Shown: positions 8,977-17,961, counted from the stretch's first letter. The stretch: DNA of 64,000 nucleotides from Granulicella sp. S156 (GCF_009766105.1 NZ_LMUH01000006.1:62001-126000), one strand, 5' to 3'. Translations and numbers: made by a program. Notes: generated from the letters alone by a model not told the origin.

Positions 8977-9036
8977 GGGTGCCCCATCTTCGGCGCGTTT
9001 TTTGCGCCTAAGGTGGGTATCGGGCGAACGCCCGAT
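8977..9036. repeat. Hairpin-rich spacer between murF and mraY
   Basis: GGCGC (8992-8996) and GCGCC (9004-9008) flank a T-run, and ATCGGGCG (9019-9026) and CGCCCGAT (9029-9036) form a perfect 8-bp hairpin with a 2-nt loop. The stretch starts with GGGTGCCCC and contains AGGTGGG. It may act as an mRNA hairpin or partial terminator, and no gene is present before mraY. Confidence 0.55.
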
Positions 9037-9185
9037 CGCTCCTGCTCATTTTCACTTCACCAAACGAACAACAAGAATAACCACACCCTCTAACCACGTC
9101 CTAAGGCATAGAAGTTGATTCACCCTCCGAATCATCGCCGTACAAGGCGAAGCGGAGGATAAGATGTTCACGCGAGGCGAGTCTA

Positions 9186-10322
9186 TTGCTCTATTGGCTG
9201 CTCTATCAAAAACTGTTCCCATACTTTTCGTTCTTCCGTATCTTCCGTTTCGTCACGTTTCGTTGCGTCTTCGCCAGCATGACGGCGATGCTGATTGGCT
9301 TGCTGCTTGGGCCGTACGTGATCGACCGCCTGCGCCAGTTCCAGATCGGCCAGTACATTCGCGAAGAGGGCCCGCAAAGCCATCAGAAAAAAGGCGGAAC
9401 GCCGACGATGGGCGGCGTGTTGATCTGTCTTTCGATCATTGTGCCGACGCTCCTGTGGAGCAACCTGTCAGATCCATTCGTCTGGCTGGTGATGTCTTCG
9501 ACGATCGCCTTTGCGGCTATCGGCTTCGCGGACGATTACATCAAGGTGGTAAAGAAGCGGAACCTCGGTCTTACTTCGCGGCAGAAGTTGTTTTTCCAGT
9601 TTCTTGCCAGCGGAGCAGTTGCCGTAGCGTTGCTGGTGCTTGAGTCACGTCGGACCTACTCCACGCGGCTGATGGTGCCCTTCTTCAAGCGGTTCAGGCC
9701 CGATCTGGTGTGGAGTTGGATGGGGCATATTCCCCATATGCATTGGCTGGCTTTCCTGCCGTTCGTCATCTTCGTGATGCTGGTCATCACGTTTTCCAGC
9801 AACGCCGTGAACCTGACGGACGGACTCGACGGCCTGGCCATCGGCTGCACCATCATCGCCGCTGGAGCGCTGACGGTGCTGACATATGTCAGCGGTCATG
9901 CGGTGTTCAGCGACTACCTCGAACTGCAGCGTATGCCCGAGGTGAGCGAACTGACGATCTTCTGCGGGGCGATGGTGGGAGCCTCCATCGGCTTTCTTTG
10001 GTACAACGCTCATCCAGCGGAGATCTTTATGGGCGATGTAGGCTCGCTGGCCCTGGGCGGAGCGATTGCCACGGTGGCGGTGGTCATCAAGCAGGAGTTG
10101 CTGCTGCCGTTTATCGGCGGGGTGTTCATTCTGGAGGCCGTCAGCGTGATCCTGCAGGTGGGCAGTTACAAGCTGCGGGGCGGCAAGCGTATCTTCAGAA
10201 TGGCGCCGCTGCATCACCACTTTGAACTGGGTGGATGGTCGGAGTCGAAGGTGATTACCCGGTTCTGGATTATGGCGCTGGTGTTTGCGCTATTTGCGTT
10301 GACGACGCTGAAGCTGCGGTAA
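9186..10322 (+). CDS. mraY: Phospho-N-acetylmuramoyl-pentapeptide-transferase MraY
   Basis: 378-residue polytopic membrane enzyme that transfers phospho-MurNAc-pentapeptide to undecaprenyl phosphate, forming lipid I. Conserved motifs include the DD pair in GFADDYIK (about 116), NAVNLTDGLDGLA (about 205-218) and FMGDVGSLALGG (about 280-291), plus an HHHFE stretch near the C-terminus. The start is TTG at 9186, which gives the usual LLYWLLY N-terminus and has GAGG about 8 bases upstream. The better-looking ATG at 9164 is in another frame. Confidence 0.95.
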   Translation: MLYWLLYQKLFPYFSFFRIFRFVTFRCVFASMTAMLIGLLLGPYVIDRLRQFQIGQYIREEGPQSHQKKGGTPTMGGVLICLSIIVPTLLWSNLSDPFVWLVMSSTIAFAAIGFADDYIKVVKKRNLGLTSRQKLFFQFLASGAVAVALLVLESRRTYSTRLMVPFFKRFRPDLVWSWMGHIPHMHWLAFLPFVIFVMLVITFSSNAVNLTDGLDGLAIGCTIIAAGALTVLTYVSGHAVFSDYLELQRMPEVSELTIFCGAMVGASIGFLWYNAHPAEIFMGDVGSLALGGAIATVAVVIKQELLLPFIGGVFILEAVSVILQVGSYKLRGGKRIFRMAPLHHHFELGGWSESKVITRFWIMALVFALFALTTLKLR

Positions 10323-10336
10323 CGCACTGAGTCTTT

Positions 10337-10419
10337 GCTTTTCTTTTTGTCATTCCCGTAGGGAATCTGCTTCCTGGCCTGCGGGACCAACCGGTTCCAG
10401 GAATGACAAAAAGAAAAGC
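10337..10419. repeat. GTCATTCCC-family hairpin between mraY and murD
   Basis: GCTTTTCTTTTTGTCATTCC (10337-10356) is perfectly complementary to 10400-10419, giving a 20-bp stem with a 43-nt loop that contains GTAGGGAATCTGCTTC. Its right end extends the open frame upstream of murD, so a start chosen at 10403 would wrongly include repeat sequence. Confidence 0.85.
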
Positions 10420-10459
10420 TAAGCCACGTTGTTGGGAAGATTTTAGAGTTGGAGTGAAC

Positions 10460-11812
10460 ATGGAGTTATCTGGTAAGCGAGTCTTGGTGGTTGGGTTAGG
10501 TAAGAGCGGACTCGCGGCAGCGCGTTTTCTGAAAGAACGTGGCGCGCGTGTGACCGTCAGCGATGCTCGCCCCGCAACGCTGATTGCCGAACTGCCCGGC
10601 CTGCTGGAGCAGGGAATTATGGTCGAGGCCGGCAGCCACGGCCTGCTGACGTTCCGCCGGCAGGACCTGATCGTCGTAAGCCCCGGCGTCCCTGCATCGA
10701 CGCCCGAACTCAAGCAAGTGCGTGCGATGGGCATGCACATCATCGGCGAGCTTGAGTTGGGCGCACAATATCTGCAGGGCCAGGTGCTTGCGATCACCGG
10801 GTCGAATGGCAAGACGACGACCACCTCGCTCCTGGGAGAGATTCTCCAGGCGGCAGGAAAGCCCACCCTCGTAGGTGGGAATATCGGCAAGCCGGTTACG
10901 GAGTTGGTGCCGGAGAGCACGCCGGAAACCTGGAGCGTTCTCGAAGTTTCGAGCTTCCAGCTGGAAACCGTAGAGACGTTTCGTCCGCGTATTGCGATGG
11001 TGCTGAACATTACGCCTGACCATCTCGACCGTCACGGGAACTTCGAGAACTACGCTGCGGCAAAGGCTCGCATCACGGAGTTCCAGACGGCGGAAGACTT
11101 TCTCGTGCTGAACGCCGAAGACAAGGCCACACAGATGGTGGCCGCCAAAACCAAGGCACAGATCTACTGGTTCAGCTCGCGGCGGCAGATCAAGCAGGGC
11201 GCCTTCGTGCATGGCGAGACGATCTTCTTTATTCCTAGCGAAGGCGCGAAGCCGGAGCCGGTAATGCCAGTCGCGGAGATTCCTCTGGCTGGCGCGCACA
11301 ACGTCGAGAACGTGCTGGCCGCGGTGTGTGCCGCAAGGCTGGCCGGTGTGACGAGTGAGGCGATTCGCACGGCGGTGGCTGCATTCAAGGCCGTTGAGCA
11401 TCGCCTGGAGTTTGTGCGCGAGCTCCACGGCGTGCGCTACTACAACGACTCCAAGGCGACCAACGTGGATGCGACGGTGAAGGCAGTCGAGGCGTTTGCG
11501 GGCGGTATCTACCTGATTCTTGGCGGCAAGGACAAAGACTCGGACTATGCGGCCATGGGCCCACTGTTGCACGAGCGCGTCAAGACGGTTATCACCATTG
11601 GTTCAGCGGCAGAAAAGATTGAGCACCAACTCGCCGGTGTCGTGAAGATAGAGAGAGCGGAGACCATGGACCGCGCGGTCGCACTGGCGCACGAGGTTGC
11701 TGTCGCAGGCGATACGGTTTTGCTGGCTCCGGCGTGCGCGAGCTTCGACCAGTTCCAGAACTATGAGCATCGCGGTCAGGTGTTCAAGAGCCTGGTGCAG
11801 TCGTTGAATTAA
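10460..11812 (+). CDS. murD: UDP-N-acetylmuramoylalanine--D-glutamate ligase MurD
   Basis: 450-residue cytoplasmic ligase adding D-glutamate to UDP-MurNAc-L-Ala. It has an N-terminal Rossmann motif VLVVGLGKSGLAAARFL, the Mur P-loop ITGSNGKTTTT near residue 112, the TPDHLDRH motif, NDSKATN and a C-terminal GGKDKD element. The ATG at 10460 is chosen because GGAGTG lies directly upstream and because the frame before it is made of repeat sequence. It sits between mraY and ftsW. Confidence 0.96.
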   Translation: MELSGKRVLVVGLGKSGLAAARFLKERGARVTVSDARPATLIAELPGLLEQGIMVEAGSHGLLTFRRQDLIVVSPGVPASTPELKQVRAMGMHIIGELELGAQYLQGQVLAITGSNGKTTTTSLLGEILQAAGKPTLVGGNIGKPVTELVPESTPETWSVLEVSSFQLETVETFRPRIAMVLNITPDHLDRHGNFENYAAAKARITEFQTAEDFLVLNAEDKATQMVAAKTKAQIYWFSSRRQIKQGAFVHGETIFFIPSEGAKPEPVMPVAEIPLAGAHNVENVLAAVCAARLAGVTSEAIRTAVAAFKAVEHRLEFVRELHGVRYYNDSKATNVDATVKAVEAFAGGIYLILGGKDKDSDYAAMGPLLHERVKTVITIGSAAEKIEHQLAGVVKIERAETMDRAVALAHEVAVAGDTVLLAPACASFDQFQNYEHRGQVFKSLVQSLN

Positions 11813-11848
11813 TGCGAATGGTGTAACCGCCAGATTCGGTTGTCACAT

Positions 11849-11901
11849 CAGTTCTCAGTTGTCAGTTGCTTTCAACCGAGAACCGAGAACCGAGAACCGA
11901 G
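11849..11901. repeat. Heptad arrays (CAGTTNT and four AACCGAG units)
   Basis: CAGTTCTCAGTTGTCAGTT (11849-11867) is followed by four exact tandem copies of the 7-mer AACCGAG (11874-11901). Both sets keep a 7-nt register. The left part matches the arms at 3132-3198. It occupies the murD-ftsW spacer. Confidence 0.85.
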
Positions 11902-11927
11902 CACGAAGAGGAAAGCTGTAGAGAACA

Positions 11928-13019
11928 ATGGCGAAACGGGTTGGCGTCGATAAATGGCTGTTCGGGACGGTCCTGTTGCTGGCCCTGTTTGGGTTGGTGA
12001 TGGTGTTCTCTGCCTCGGCTGTGATGGCCAAGGCGACCGCTGGCTCGCCTTATGCGTTTGTGTCCAAGCAAGCGGGGTTCGTGCTGTTGGGGTTCATTGC
12101 GCTGTTTGTGCTGATGCGCATCGACTACCGCAAGTACAACAACCCGAAGTTGATCTTCCCTCTGATGGGGACCACCGGGCTGCTGCTGCTGGCTGTGTTC
12201 GTGATGCCCAGCATGAACGGGGCGCATCGCTGGATCAGGCTGGCTGGTCAGACGTTGCAACCGTCGGAGCTGGCTGCGCCAGTCATTGTCCTGTTTCTTG
12301 CGTGGTTTTTACAAACGCGCATCCATACGATCGATGACATCAAAGAGACGCTCCTCCCTGCAGCCATTCCACCGCTGGTGTTCATTGCACTGATCCTGAA
12401 GGAGCCAGACCTCGGCACCGCGCTGGTGTGCGCGGCGGTACTGATGCTGATGCTATATCTCGCGGGCATGCAGATGAAGTGGATTGGCCTGGCGTTGCTG
12501 GCTGCCGCGCCGGTCATGTACTACATGCTGTTCCTTGTGGCGTTTCGCAGGGCGCGCATGATGGTGTTTTTCAATCCCGATTTGGACCCGAAGGGCAAGG
12601 GCTTCCAGATTTTGCAATCGCTGATTGCTGTCAGCACCGGCGGCATTCGAGGTCTCGGCCTGATGGAGGGGCGGCAGAAGCTCTTCTATCTTCCCGAGCC
12701 GCATACCGACTTTATCTTCGCGAACATCTGCGAAGAGTTGGGGATGATCGGTGCGCTATGCGTGGTGGTTGCCTTCTGTATCCTCGGCTATCGCGGGCTG
12801 CGGGCTGCCTTTCTCTCCACCGACCCCTTCGCGCGCTTTCTGGCCTTTGGGCTGACAACGGCGATTCTGGTGCAGGCGTTCTTCAACATCAGCGTGGTAT
12901 TGGCTTTGCTGCCGAACAAGGGAATCTCTCTACCGTTTATCTCCAACGGCGGTACGAGCGTCTTCGTCATGCTGGCGTGCATGGGCGTGCTGCTGAACAT
13001 TACGCGCGAGATCGATTAA
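11928..13019 (+). CDS. ftsW: Septal peptidoglycan glycosyltransferase FtsW
   Basis: 363-residue SEDS-family membrane protein that polymerises lipid II at the septum with FtsI. About ten membrane segments are visible. Conserved SEDS features include the VFSASA segment after the first span, HRWIRL, EPDLGTA, the large-loop FIFANICEELG and LPFISNGGTS near the C-terminus. The ATG at 11928 has only a moderate GAGGA upstream. The stop codon overlaps the murG start (TAATG), implying translational coupling. Confidence 0.96.
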   Translation: MAKRVGVDKWLFGTVLLLALFGLVMVFSASAVMAKATAGSPYAFVSKQAGFVLLGFIALFVLMRIDYRKYNNPKLIFPLMGTTGLLLLAVFVMPSMNGAHRWIRLAGQTLQPSELAAPVIVLFLAWFLQTRIHTIDDIKETLLPAAIPPLVFIALILKEPDLGTALVCAAVLMLMLYLAGMQMKWIGLALLAAAPVMYYMLFLVAFRRARMMVFFNPDLDPKGKGFQILQSLIAVSTGGIRGLGLMEGRQKLFYLPEPHTDFIFANICEELGMIGALCVVVAFCILGYRGLRAAFLSTDPFARFLAFGLTTAILVQAFFNISVVLALLPNKGISLPFISNGGTSVFVMLACMGVLLNITREID

Positions 13020-14140
13020 TGCCAACAATCAATGTAGGTTCGGGCTTTAGCCCGAACTCAGCGAGTCAGCTTAAAGTGATGATCGCCGGAGGTGGCACTG
13101 GTGGGCACGTCGTTCCGGCGCTTGCTATTGGGCGTGAGCTGCGCGATAAGCACTCGGTCGAGGTGCGGTACATCGGCACAGAGCGTGGGATCGAGACGAA
13201 GCTTGTGCCGGAGGCCAGGTTCCCCCTGGAGTTGGTTCGCTCCGGCCAGTTGAAGAATGTAAGCGTGGCCACCCGGCTGCGCACCATGCTCGATCTGCCG
13301 TTGGGCGTGGTGCATTGCATCCGTCTGATGAAGGAGTTTCGGCCCCAGGTTGTTGTTGGCGTCGGCGGCTATGCCAGCGGCCCGGCGATGATGGCGGCTT
13401 TGCTGCTGCGTATTCCTACGCTGGTCTATGAGCCGAACGCTGTGCCCGGGATGACCAACCGCTGGGTCGGCAAGCGCGTGAGTGCCGCGGCCGTGAACTT
13501 CGCGCAGACCACGCGCTACTTTCGCAACGCCCAGGTGACAGGCGTTCCGGTGCGGCCGGAGATCTTTACCCTGCCTCCGCGTCCCGATGGCGTGCCGCCC
13601 CGTTTGCTCGTCACGGCCGGAAGCAATGGAGCACTGGTCTTCAACGAGACCATGCCAAAGATCGTCGCGCAACTACTGGATGAGGTGCCGGGGTTGACCA
13701 TTGTGCACCAGGCCGGGGTACGGCGATTGGAACAGACTCGAGCGGAGTTCGCGGCGAGCGGGGCCGACACTGCACGCTGGTCGGTAGCCGCGTTCCTGAC
13801 GGATATGCCCCAGCAGTATGCGGCTGCGGACGTGGTGCTGGCGAGGTCGGGCAGCACGGTAGCGGAGCTATGCGCCGCGGGCAAACCCTCGTTACTGGTT
13901 CCGTTTGCGGCGGCGGCCGATGACCACCAACGCAAGAACGCCGAGGTGCTCGTGGAAGCGGGCGCGGCGGAGATGCTCTTACAGCGTGATGTAACCCCGG
14001 AGACGTTACTGGAACATCTGCGCAGCTTGCTTCTGAATCCAGCCAGGCGTGCGGAGATGTCGCACCACGCTCGTTCCCTGGCGAAGCCCGGGGCGTTGGA
14101 GCGAATCGCTGGAATGGTCTTGCAGTTGGCAGGGAAATAG
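13019..14140 (+). CDS. murG: UDP-N-acetylglucosamine--lipid I GlcNAc transferase MurG
   Basis: 373-residue GT-B enzyme at the inner face of the membrane that converts lipid I to lipid II. The glycine-rich IAGGGTGGHVVPALAI near residues 21-36, GVGGYASGP and the C-terminal ARSGSTVAEL sugar-nucleotide site are present. The ATG at 13019 overlaps the ftsW stop. The extra 20 residues before KVMIAGG are partly encoded by a palindrome (13038-13057), and an alternative ATG exists at 13079, though that one would leave almost no residues before the glycine loop. An open frame extending back to 12428 lies inside ftsW and is not coding. Confidence 0.95.
   Translation: MPTINVGSGFSPNSASQLKVMIAGGGTGGHVVPALAIGRELRDKHSVEVRYIGTERGIETKLVPEARFPLELVRSGQLKNVSVATRLRTMLDLPLGVVHCIRLMKEFRPQVVVGVGGYASGPAMMAALLLRIPTLVYEPNAVPGMTNRWVGKRVSAAAVNFAQTTRYFRNAQVTGVPVRPEIFTLPPRPDGVPPRLLVTAGSNGALVFNETMPKIVAQLLDEVPGLTIVHQAGVRRLEQTRAEFAASGADTARWSVAAFLTDMPQQYAAADVVLARSGSTVAELCAAGKPSLLVPFAAAADDHQRKNAEVLVEAGAAEMLLQRDVTPETLLEHLRSLLLNPARRAEMSHHARSLAKPGALERIAGMVLQLAGK
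13038..13057. repeat. GGGCTTTAGCCC-type palindrome inside the murG 5' end
   Basis: GTTCGGGCT (13038-13046) and AGCCCGAAC (13049-13057) form a perfect 9-bp stem with a 2-nt loop, only 19 bases after the murG start codon. A similar GGGCTTTAGCCC core occurs in the ftsI-murE spacer at 5753-5764. It encodes residues of the variable N-terminal extension and could modulate murG translation. Confidence 0.7.
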
Positions 14141-14250
14141 AGGTAGTTAACCGGGCTTGTCCGATATTCCCACAAGCCGCTATTCGCAAAAGAGACGGTT
14201 TACTGCAAAGTCCAACAGGACGCGTCTAGCGCATCCCAGGCAAAAAGAAA

Positions 14251-14274
14251 GGGCTGAGGAGTGATCCTCAGCCC
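14251..14274 (-). terminator. Intrinsic terminator of the YXWGXW gene (possibly also ending murG transcripts)
   Basis: GGGCTGAGGA (14251-14260) and TCCTCAGCCC (14265-14274) form a 10-bp stem with a GTGA loop. Read on the reverse strand it is followed by a T-rich tract (TTTCTTTTTG), the normal layout for a terminator about 30 bp after the stop of the reverse-strand gene at 14303. On the forward strand the following bases are only weakly T-rich. Confidence 0.75.
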
Positions 14275-14302
14275 CTTGTTGATTTAGCAATTAGCTTGCA
14301 GA

Positions 14303-15100
14303 TTAGCGATGTCCGCCGCCGCCGCCGTGTCCACCGCCACCGCCATGGAAGCCGCCACCACCACCGCCACCGTGGAAGCCACCGCCACCACCACCTGCAT
14401 GGGCTGCACCACCACCGCTTGCGTGGGCTGCACCACCACCGCCGAAGCCGCCACGGTTTGCGCCGGCGCCACTAAATCCGCCCCGGTTGCCGCCATTGAA
14501 GCCGCCGCGATTTGCTACGCCCTGGCCGCCACGGAAGTTGCCGTTGATAGACGAGCCGCGGTATCCACCGCCGTAACCGCCACCGCCACGGGCAAAAGAG
14601 GCTCCCCCAGGACGGCCATTGAAGCCGGCATAGGAGCGGTTATAGAAGCCGCCGCGGAAGCCGGGGCCAAAGTGGCCATAGGCGCGGTTGTACCAGAAGC
14701 GCCCACCGTTCCAGTAACCGCCGTAGAAGCCGGTGCCGAAGTAGCCGAAACCGTAGTTAATGCCACCGTAGTAGCCGATGCTCCGGCCCCAGTAGCCGCC
14801 GTGCCAGAAGTAGCCGCCGCCACCCCAGCCCCAATAGCCGGGAGTCCAGAGACCGCCGACATAGGGCGGATAGACCCAGGCGCCATCGACCCAGGCGTAT
14901 CCGGAGTCGCCGTAGGCCCAGTAGCCAGGGGTCCAGATATAACCGTCGCCGGGGCAGAGAGGCTGATCGTACGCAGGGATAGCAGGAGGTGCGATAGCCA
15001 CCGAAACGCCAATTTGGGCCTGGACCGCAGGAACGACAAGCAGAGCACCTGCCAGCGTCGTTGCTGCCAAGATTTTACGAATTGAACTCGTGATTTTCAT
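14303..15100 (-). CDS. Exported Gly-rich YXWGXW repeat protein
   Basis: 265-residue predicted secreted protein of unknown function. A signal peptide (basic KITSSIRK, hydrophobic core, cut near VQAQ) is followed by aromatic repeats of the YxWxxGYW type (TPGYW, WVDGAW, GLWTPGYWGWGGGG, HGGYWG), then a long Gly/Asn/Arg and Gly/His low-complexity tail ending HGGGGGHR. YXWGXW proteins are often envelope-associated. ATG 15100 is used because GGAAGGGGA is just upstream, and 12 upstream residues are not needed. It is inserted on the opposite strand between murG and murC. The reverse-complement frames are open only because of composition bias. Confidence 0.8.
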   Translation of the reverse strand: MKITSSIRKILAATTLAGALLVVPAVQAQIGVSVAIAPPAIPAYDQPLCPGDGYIWTPGYWAYGDSGYAWVDGAWVYPPYVGGLWTPGYWGWGGGGYFWHGGYWGRSIGYYGGINYGFGYFGTGFYGGYWNGGRFWYNRAYGHFGPGFRGGFYNRSYAGFNGRPGGASFARGGGGYGGGYRGSSINGNFRGGQGVANRGGFNGGNRGGFSGAGANRGGFGGGGAAHASGGGAAHAGGGGGGFHGGGGGGGFHGGGGGHGGGGGHR

Positions 15101-15241
15101 ACATTCCCCTTCCAGCCGGCCTTCGATTGCCTGCAAAACCCGCAGGTTGCGAGGGGGCGACGAGAGAATTCCAGTCCCGGGAATAATACCCCTGATCCGG
15201 CTCTCAATGGATTAGACACGACTATCGATCCATTTGTTGCG

Positions 15242-16309
15242 CTATTCTCCAGACTTCGTTCTGGAACCCGTAAAAAGCGCTTTAGGGCATATGACGTGGA
15301 CCCCGGACTTGGTATCGACGAGCTGCGTGATGTCGACGTCGCAAGCCGTCGAAATAAGGGCATAAGCGTCATCCCGGGAGAGGTGCGGATAGTCGGGATT
15401 CTGCTCGGAGAGGAAGGTGATCATATTGCGCACGGCCATCTCCGTGGCTTTGGTCAAATCCTCATGAAAACCCATGGCAATGTAGGCGGTGGGGGTTTCA
15501 GCGCGAGGCCAGAGCAGGTGTTCTTTGGTCGCCTCGCCCTTGTGAACGATGAACTGAAAGGTGCCAGTGAGGAAGGTTTCGAGCGCGGTGATGTCGACCT
15601 CGCCGTTGCCCTGACCGGCATGGCCATCGCCGGCCTCAAAGAGCGCGCCGCTGGCATGGACGGGGTAGAAGACGACCGAGCCAGCCGTAAGCTCCTTATT
15701 GTCCATGTTGCCGCCATGCATCCAGGGTGGTGCGGAGTTCCACTTGCCCGCGGATTCAGGCGGCGCGATGCCCATAGAGCCGAAGAAGGGATGCAGCGGG
15801 ATCGTGATTCCCGGGGCAAAAGCAGCAGTCATCTTTGCGCGATCGAGCGGGATGATTTTGGTGCGGCCATAGGGGAAGTCATCAGGGAGAAAGCCGCGAC
15901 CGGCGCCAAAGCCATTGCAGGCGAAGTTGGTGTCGAGTTGGACCTTGAGGATGCGGACTTCAAGAATATCGCCGGGTTCGGCCTCAGAGATGGCGACTGG
16001 CCCGGTGAGGATGTGTCCGCCTGGGCCGCGGTCAGCTTGCGGAACTTTGTCGTAGATATCTGCGAGCCAGGTGGGAATGTCGGCCTCGGCGACTCCCTCG
16101 GCTTTGAGCCGCTCTGGCGAGCCACAGGTGGAGGCGGTCTGCATGATGACGGTGTCGCCGGAGTGGACGGTCAGCACCGATTTGGCGTGTGCGGAGTAAT
16201 AGCCCCACGCGACCGTGCTGGGTGTGGCGAGAAGCGTCTGGGGACTCTGAGCCGTGGCAGCTGTGGCGGCAAAGAGCGCGGTGGCGGCGAGCAGAAAGGG
16301 AAGGCGCAT
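15242..16309 (-). CDS. Secreted acetamidase/formamidase family protein
   Basis: 355-residue member of the FmdA/AmdA family of amide hydrolases, with a clear signal peptide (about residues 1-20, ending TAATAQ) placing it in the periplasm. Family motifs include GPGGHILTGPVAI, GDILEVRI, the metal-site-like GGNMDNKEL and DGHAGQGNGEVD. Substrate cannot be told from sequence. It diverges from murC and precedes the YXWGXW gene on the same strand with 141 bp between them, so the two may or may not be co-transcribed. Its place inside the dcw cluster is unusual. Confidence 0.85.
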   Translation of the reverse strand: MRLPFLLAATALFAATAATAQSPQTLLATPSTVAWGYYSAHAKSVLTVHSGDTVIMQTASTCGSPERLKAEGVAEADIPTWLADIYDKVPQADRGPGGHILTGPVAISEAEPGDILEVRILKVQLDTNFACNGFGAGRGFLPDDFPYGRTKIIPLDRAKMTAAFAPGITIPLHPFFGSMGIAPPESAGKWNSAPPWMHGGNMDNKELTAGSVVFYPVHASGALFEAGDGHAGQGNGEVDITALETFLTGTFQFIVHKGEATKEHLLWPRAETPTAYIAMGFHEDLTKATEMAVRNMITFLSEQNPDYPHLSRDDAYALISTACDVDITQLVDTKSGVHVICPKALFTGSRTKSGE

Positions 16310-16433
16310 AGTCGTGGTATATCACCCGGCAACGCTCTCCTTGAGCGTTTTGAATGAAATCCATAGGCAAATTGCATAGGCTCAGATGGGACAATACAGG
16401 GGAATGAGTCTTTCGAATTTGCCGGAACACGCT

Positions 16434-17810
16434 ATGTTTGCACCGTCGCATCGGATCCACTTTATCGGGATTGGCGGCATTGGGATGAGTGGGATCGCGG
16501 AGATCCTGCTGACGATGGGTTACGCCGTATCCGGTTCCGATCTGCGCGGCTCGGCTACGACGGAGCGGCTCGCAGCGCTTGGGGCCACGATCTATACAGG
16601 TCACTCTGCCGCCAACGCGGCGGCGAGCGATGTCGTAGTCACCAGTTCAGCGGTCGCGAAGGATAACCCTGAGGTGCTGGAGGCGCGGGCGCGCAAGATC
16701 CCAGTCATTCAGCGGGCGGAGATGCTGGCCGAGCTGATGCGGCTCAAGTACGGCATCGCCATCGCCGGTATGCACGGCAAGACGACGACAACCAGCATGG
16801 TGGCAGCCGTATTGGCCGGTGGGGAACTGGATCCCACCGTCGTCGTCGGCGGAAGGGTAGACGCGATGGGCTCGAACGCGCGGTTGGGACGTTCGCAGTA
16901 CCTTGTGGCGGAAGCCGATGAGAGCGACCGTTCCTTCCTGAAGCTGCCGCCGATCCTCGCGGTGGTGACCAACCTCGACCGTGAGCACATGGATACCTAT
17001 GCGGACATGGCCGACGTCGAGCGGGTCTTTATCGAGTTCATGGATCGCGTGCCGTTCTATGGAGCGATAACGGCTTGTGCGGACAACGAAATGCTCCGCG
17101 CGATTCTTCCGCGCGTGACCCGGCGTGTCTACACCTACGGCGAGAGCGCGGATGCCGACTTCCGTTTGCGCTCTCTGCGGCCTACTGCTGACTGCCATGC
17201 GACCTTCGAGGTGAATACGCGCGGCCTGATCCTCGGGCCCTTCGATCTGCATGTCCCCGGGCGGCACAATCTGCTGAACGCCACGGCGGCGGTAGCCATT
17301 GGGGTACAGCTTGGCGTTCCTCCGGAAAAGATTGCCGCTGGGTTGGCCAGCTTTCGGGGTGTTGATCGAAGATTTCAGATCAAAGGTGTGCAGAACGGGG
17401 TCACCGTCGTCGATGATTATGGGCACCATCCGACGGAGATCCGCGCCACCCTGCAGGCGGCTCGTGAGTGTGGCTACAGTCGGGTCCTTGTACTCTTTCA
17501 GCCTCACCGTTACACCCGGACGCGAGACCTCCTGGAGGATTTCGTCACGGCGTTCGGAGATGCCGACTCACTGCAGGTGCTGGACATCTATGCGGCCAGC
17601 GAGCAGCCGATTCCAGGGGTGAACGGAGAGGCTCTAGCGGAGAAGATCCGGACAGCGTCGGGTGGGATTGTCGGCTATGCGGGGTCGATCGAAGAGGGGG
17701 TCGATCGGCTGGCGAAGGACGCGCGGTCCGGGGATCTGATACTAACGCTGGGGGCGGGGAACGTATCGCAGGCTGGATCGATGTTGCTGGAGCGGCTGGC
17801 TGCACGTTAG
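16434..17810 (+). CDS. murC: UDP-N-acetylmuramate--L-alanine ligase MurC
   Basis: 458-residue ligase adding L-alanine to UDP-MurNAc, the first stem-peptide step. The Rossmann motif GIGGIGMSG is at 12-20, the P-loop GMHGKTTTT near 113-121, and EADESDRSF, YGHHPTE and QPHRYTRT are conserved. ATG 16434 gives the normal MurC N-terminus and has CGGAA six bases upstream. In-frame ATGs at 16386 and 16404 (after AGGGGA) would add 10-16 residues. Divergent from the acetamidase, so it needs its own promoter. In many bacteria murB or ddl follows, but here ftsQ follows directly. Confidence 0.95.
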   Translation: MFAPSHRIHFIGIGGIGMSGIAEILLTMGYAVSGSDLRGSATTERLAALGATIYTGHSAANAAASDVVVTSSAVAKDNPEVLEARARKIPVIQRAEMLAELMRLKYGIAIAGMHGKTTTTSMVAAVLAGGELDPTVVVGGRVDAMGSNARLGRSQYLVAEADESDRSFLKLPPILAVVTNLDREHMDTYADMADVERVFIEFMDRVPFYGAITACADNEMLRAILPRVTRRVYTYGESADADFRLRSLRPTADCHATFEVNTRGLILGPFDLHVPGRHNLLNATAAVAIGVQLGVPPEKIAAGLASFRGVDRRFQIKGVQNGVTVVDDYGHHPTEIRATLQAARECGYSRVLVLFQPHRYTRTRDLLEDFVTAFGDADSLQVLDIYAASEQPIPGVNGEALAEKIRTASGGIVGYAGSIEEGVDRLAKDARSGDLILTLGAGNVSQAGSMLLERLAAR

Positions 17811-17961
17811 ACCCTTTACATCACGAGGGGAAGCAGCGGGCGGTCAAAATGGTGAGTTCCTGCGGCGGTACCCACCAGTAAGTTAAGTGCAGAGGGCAGG
17901 GGGACAGCTTTATAGTGGGATATCAGGCGATTCTTCCGCGGCCTTGCTCGGGCTTGCGGTG

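Noticed and set aside
12428-13018. Long N-terminal extension of the murG frame inside ftsW
   Set aside because: The family sequence begins after 13019, and the upstream part overlaps well-conserved ftsW coding in another frame.
14309-15085. 258-codon forward frame opposite the YXWGXW gene
   Set aside because: Its Ala/Thr/Val-rich translation is only the mirror of the Gly-rich repeats on the other strand. The reverse frame has a signal peptide, a ribosome-binding site and a terminator.
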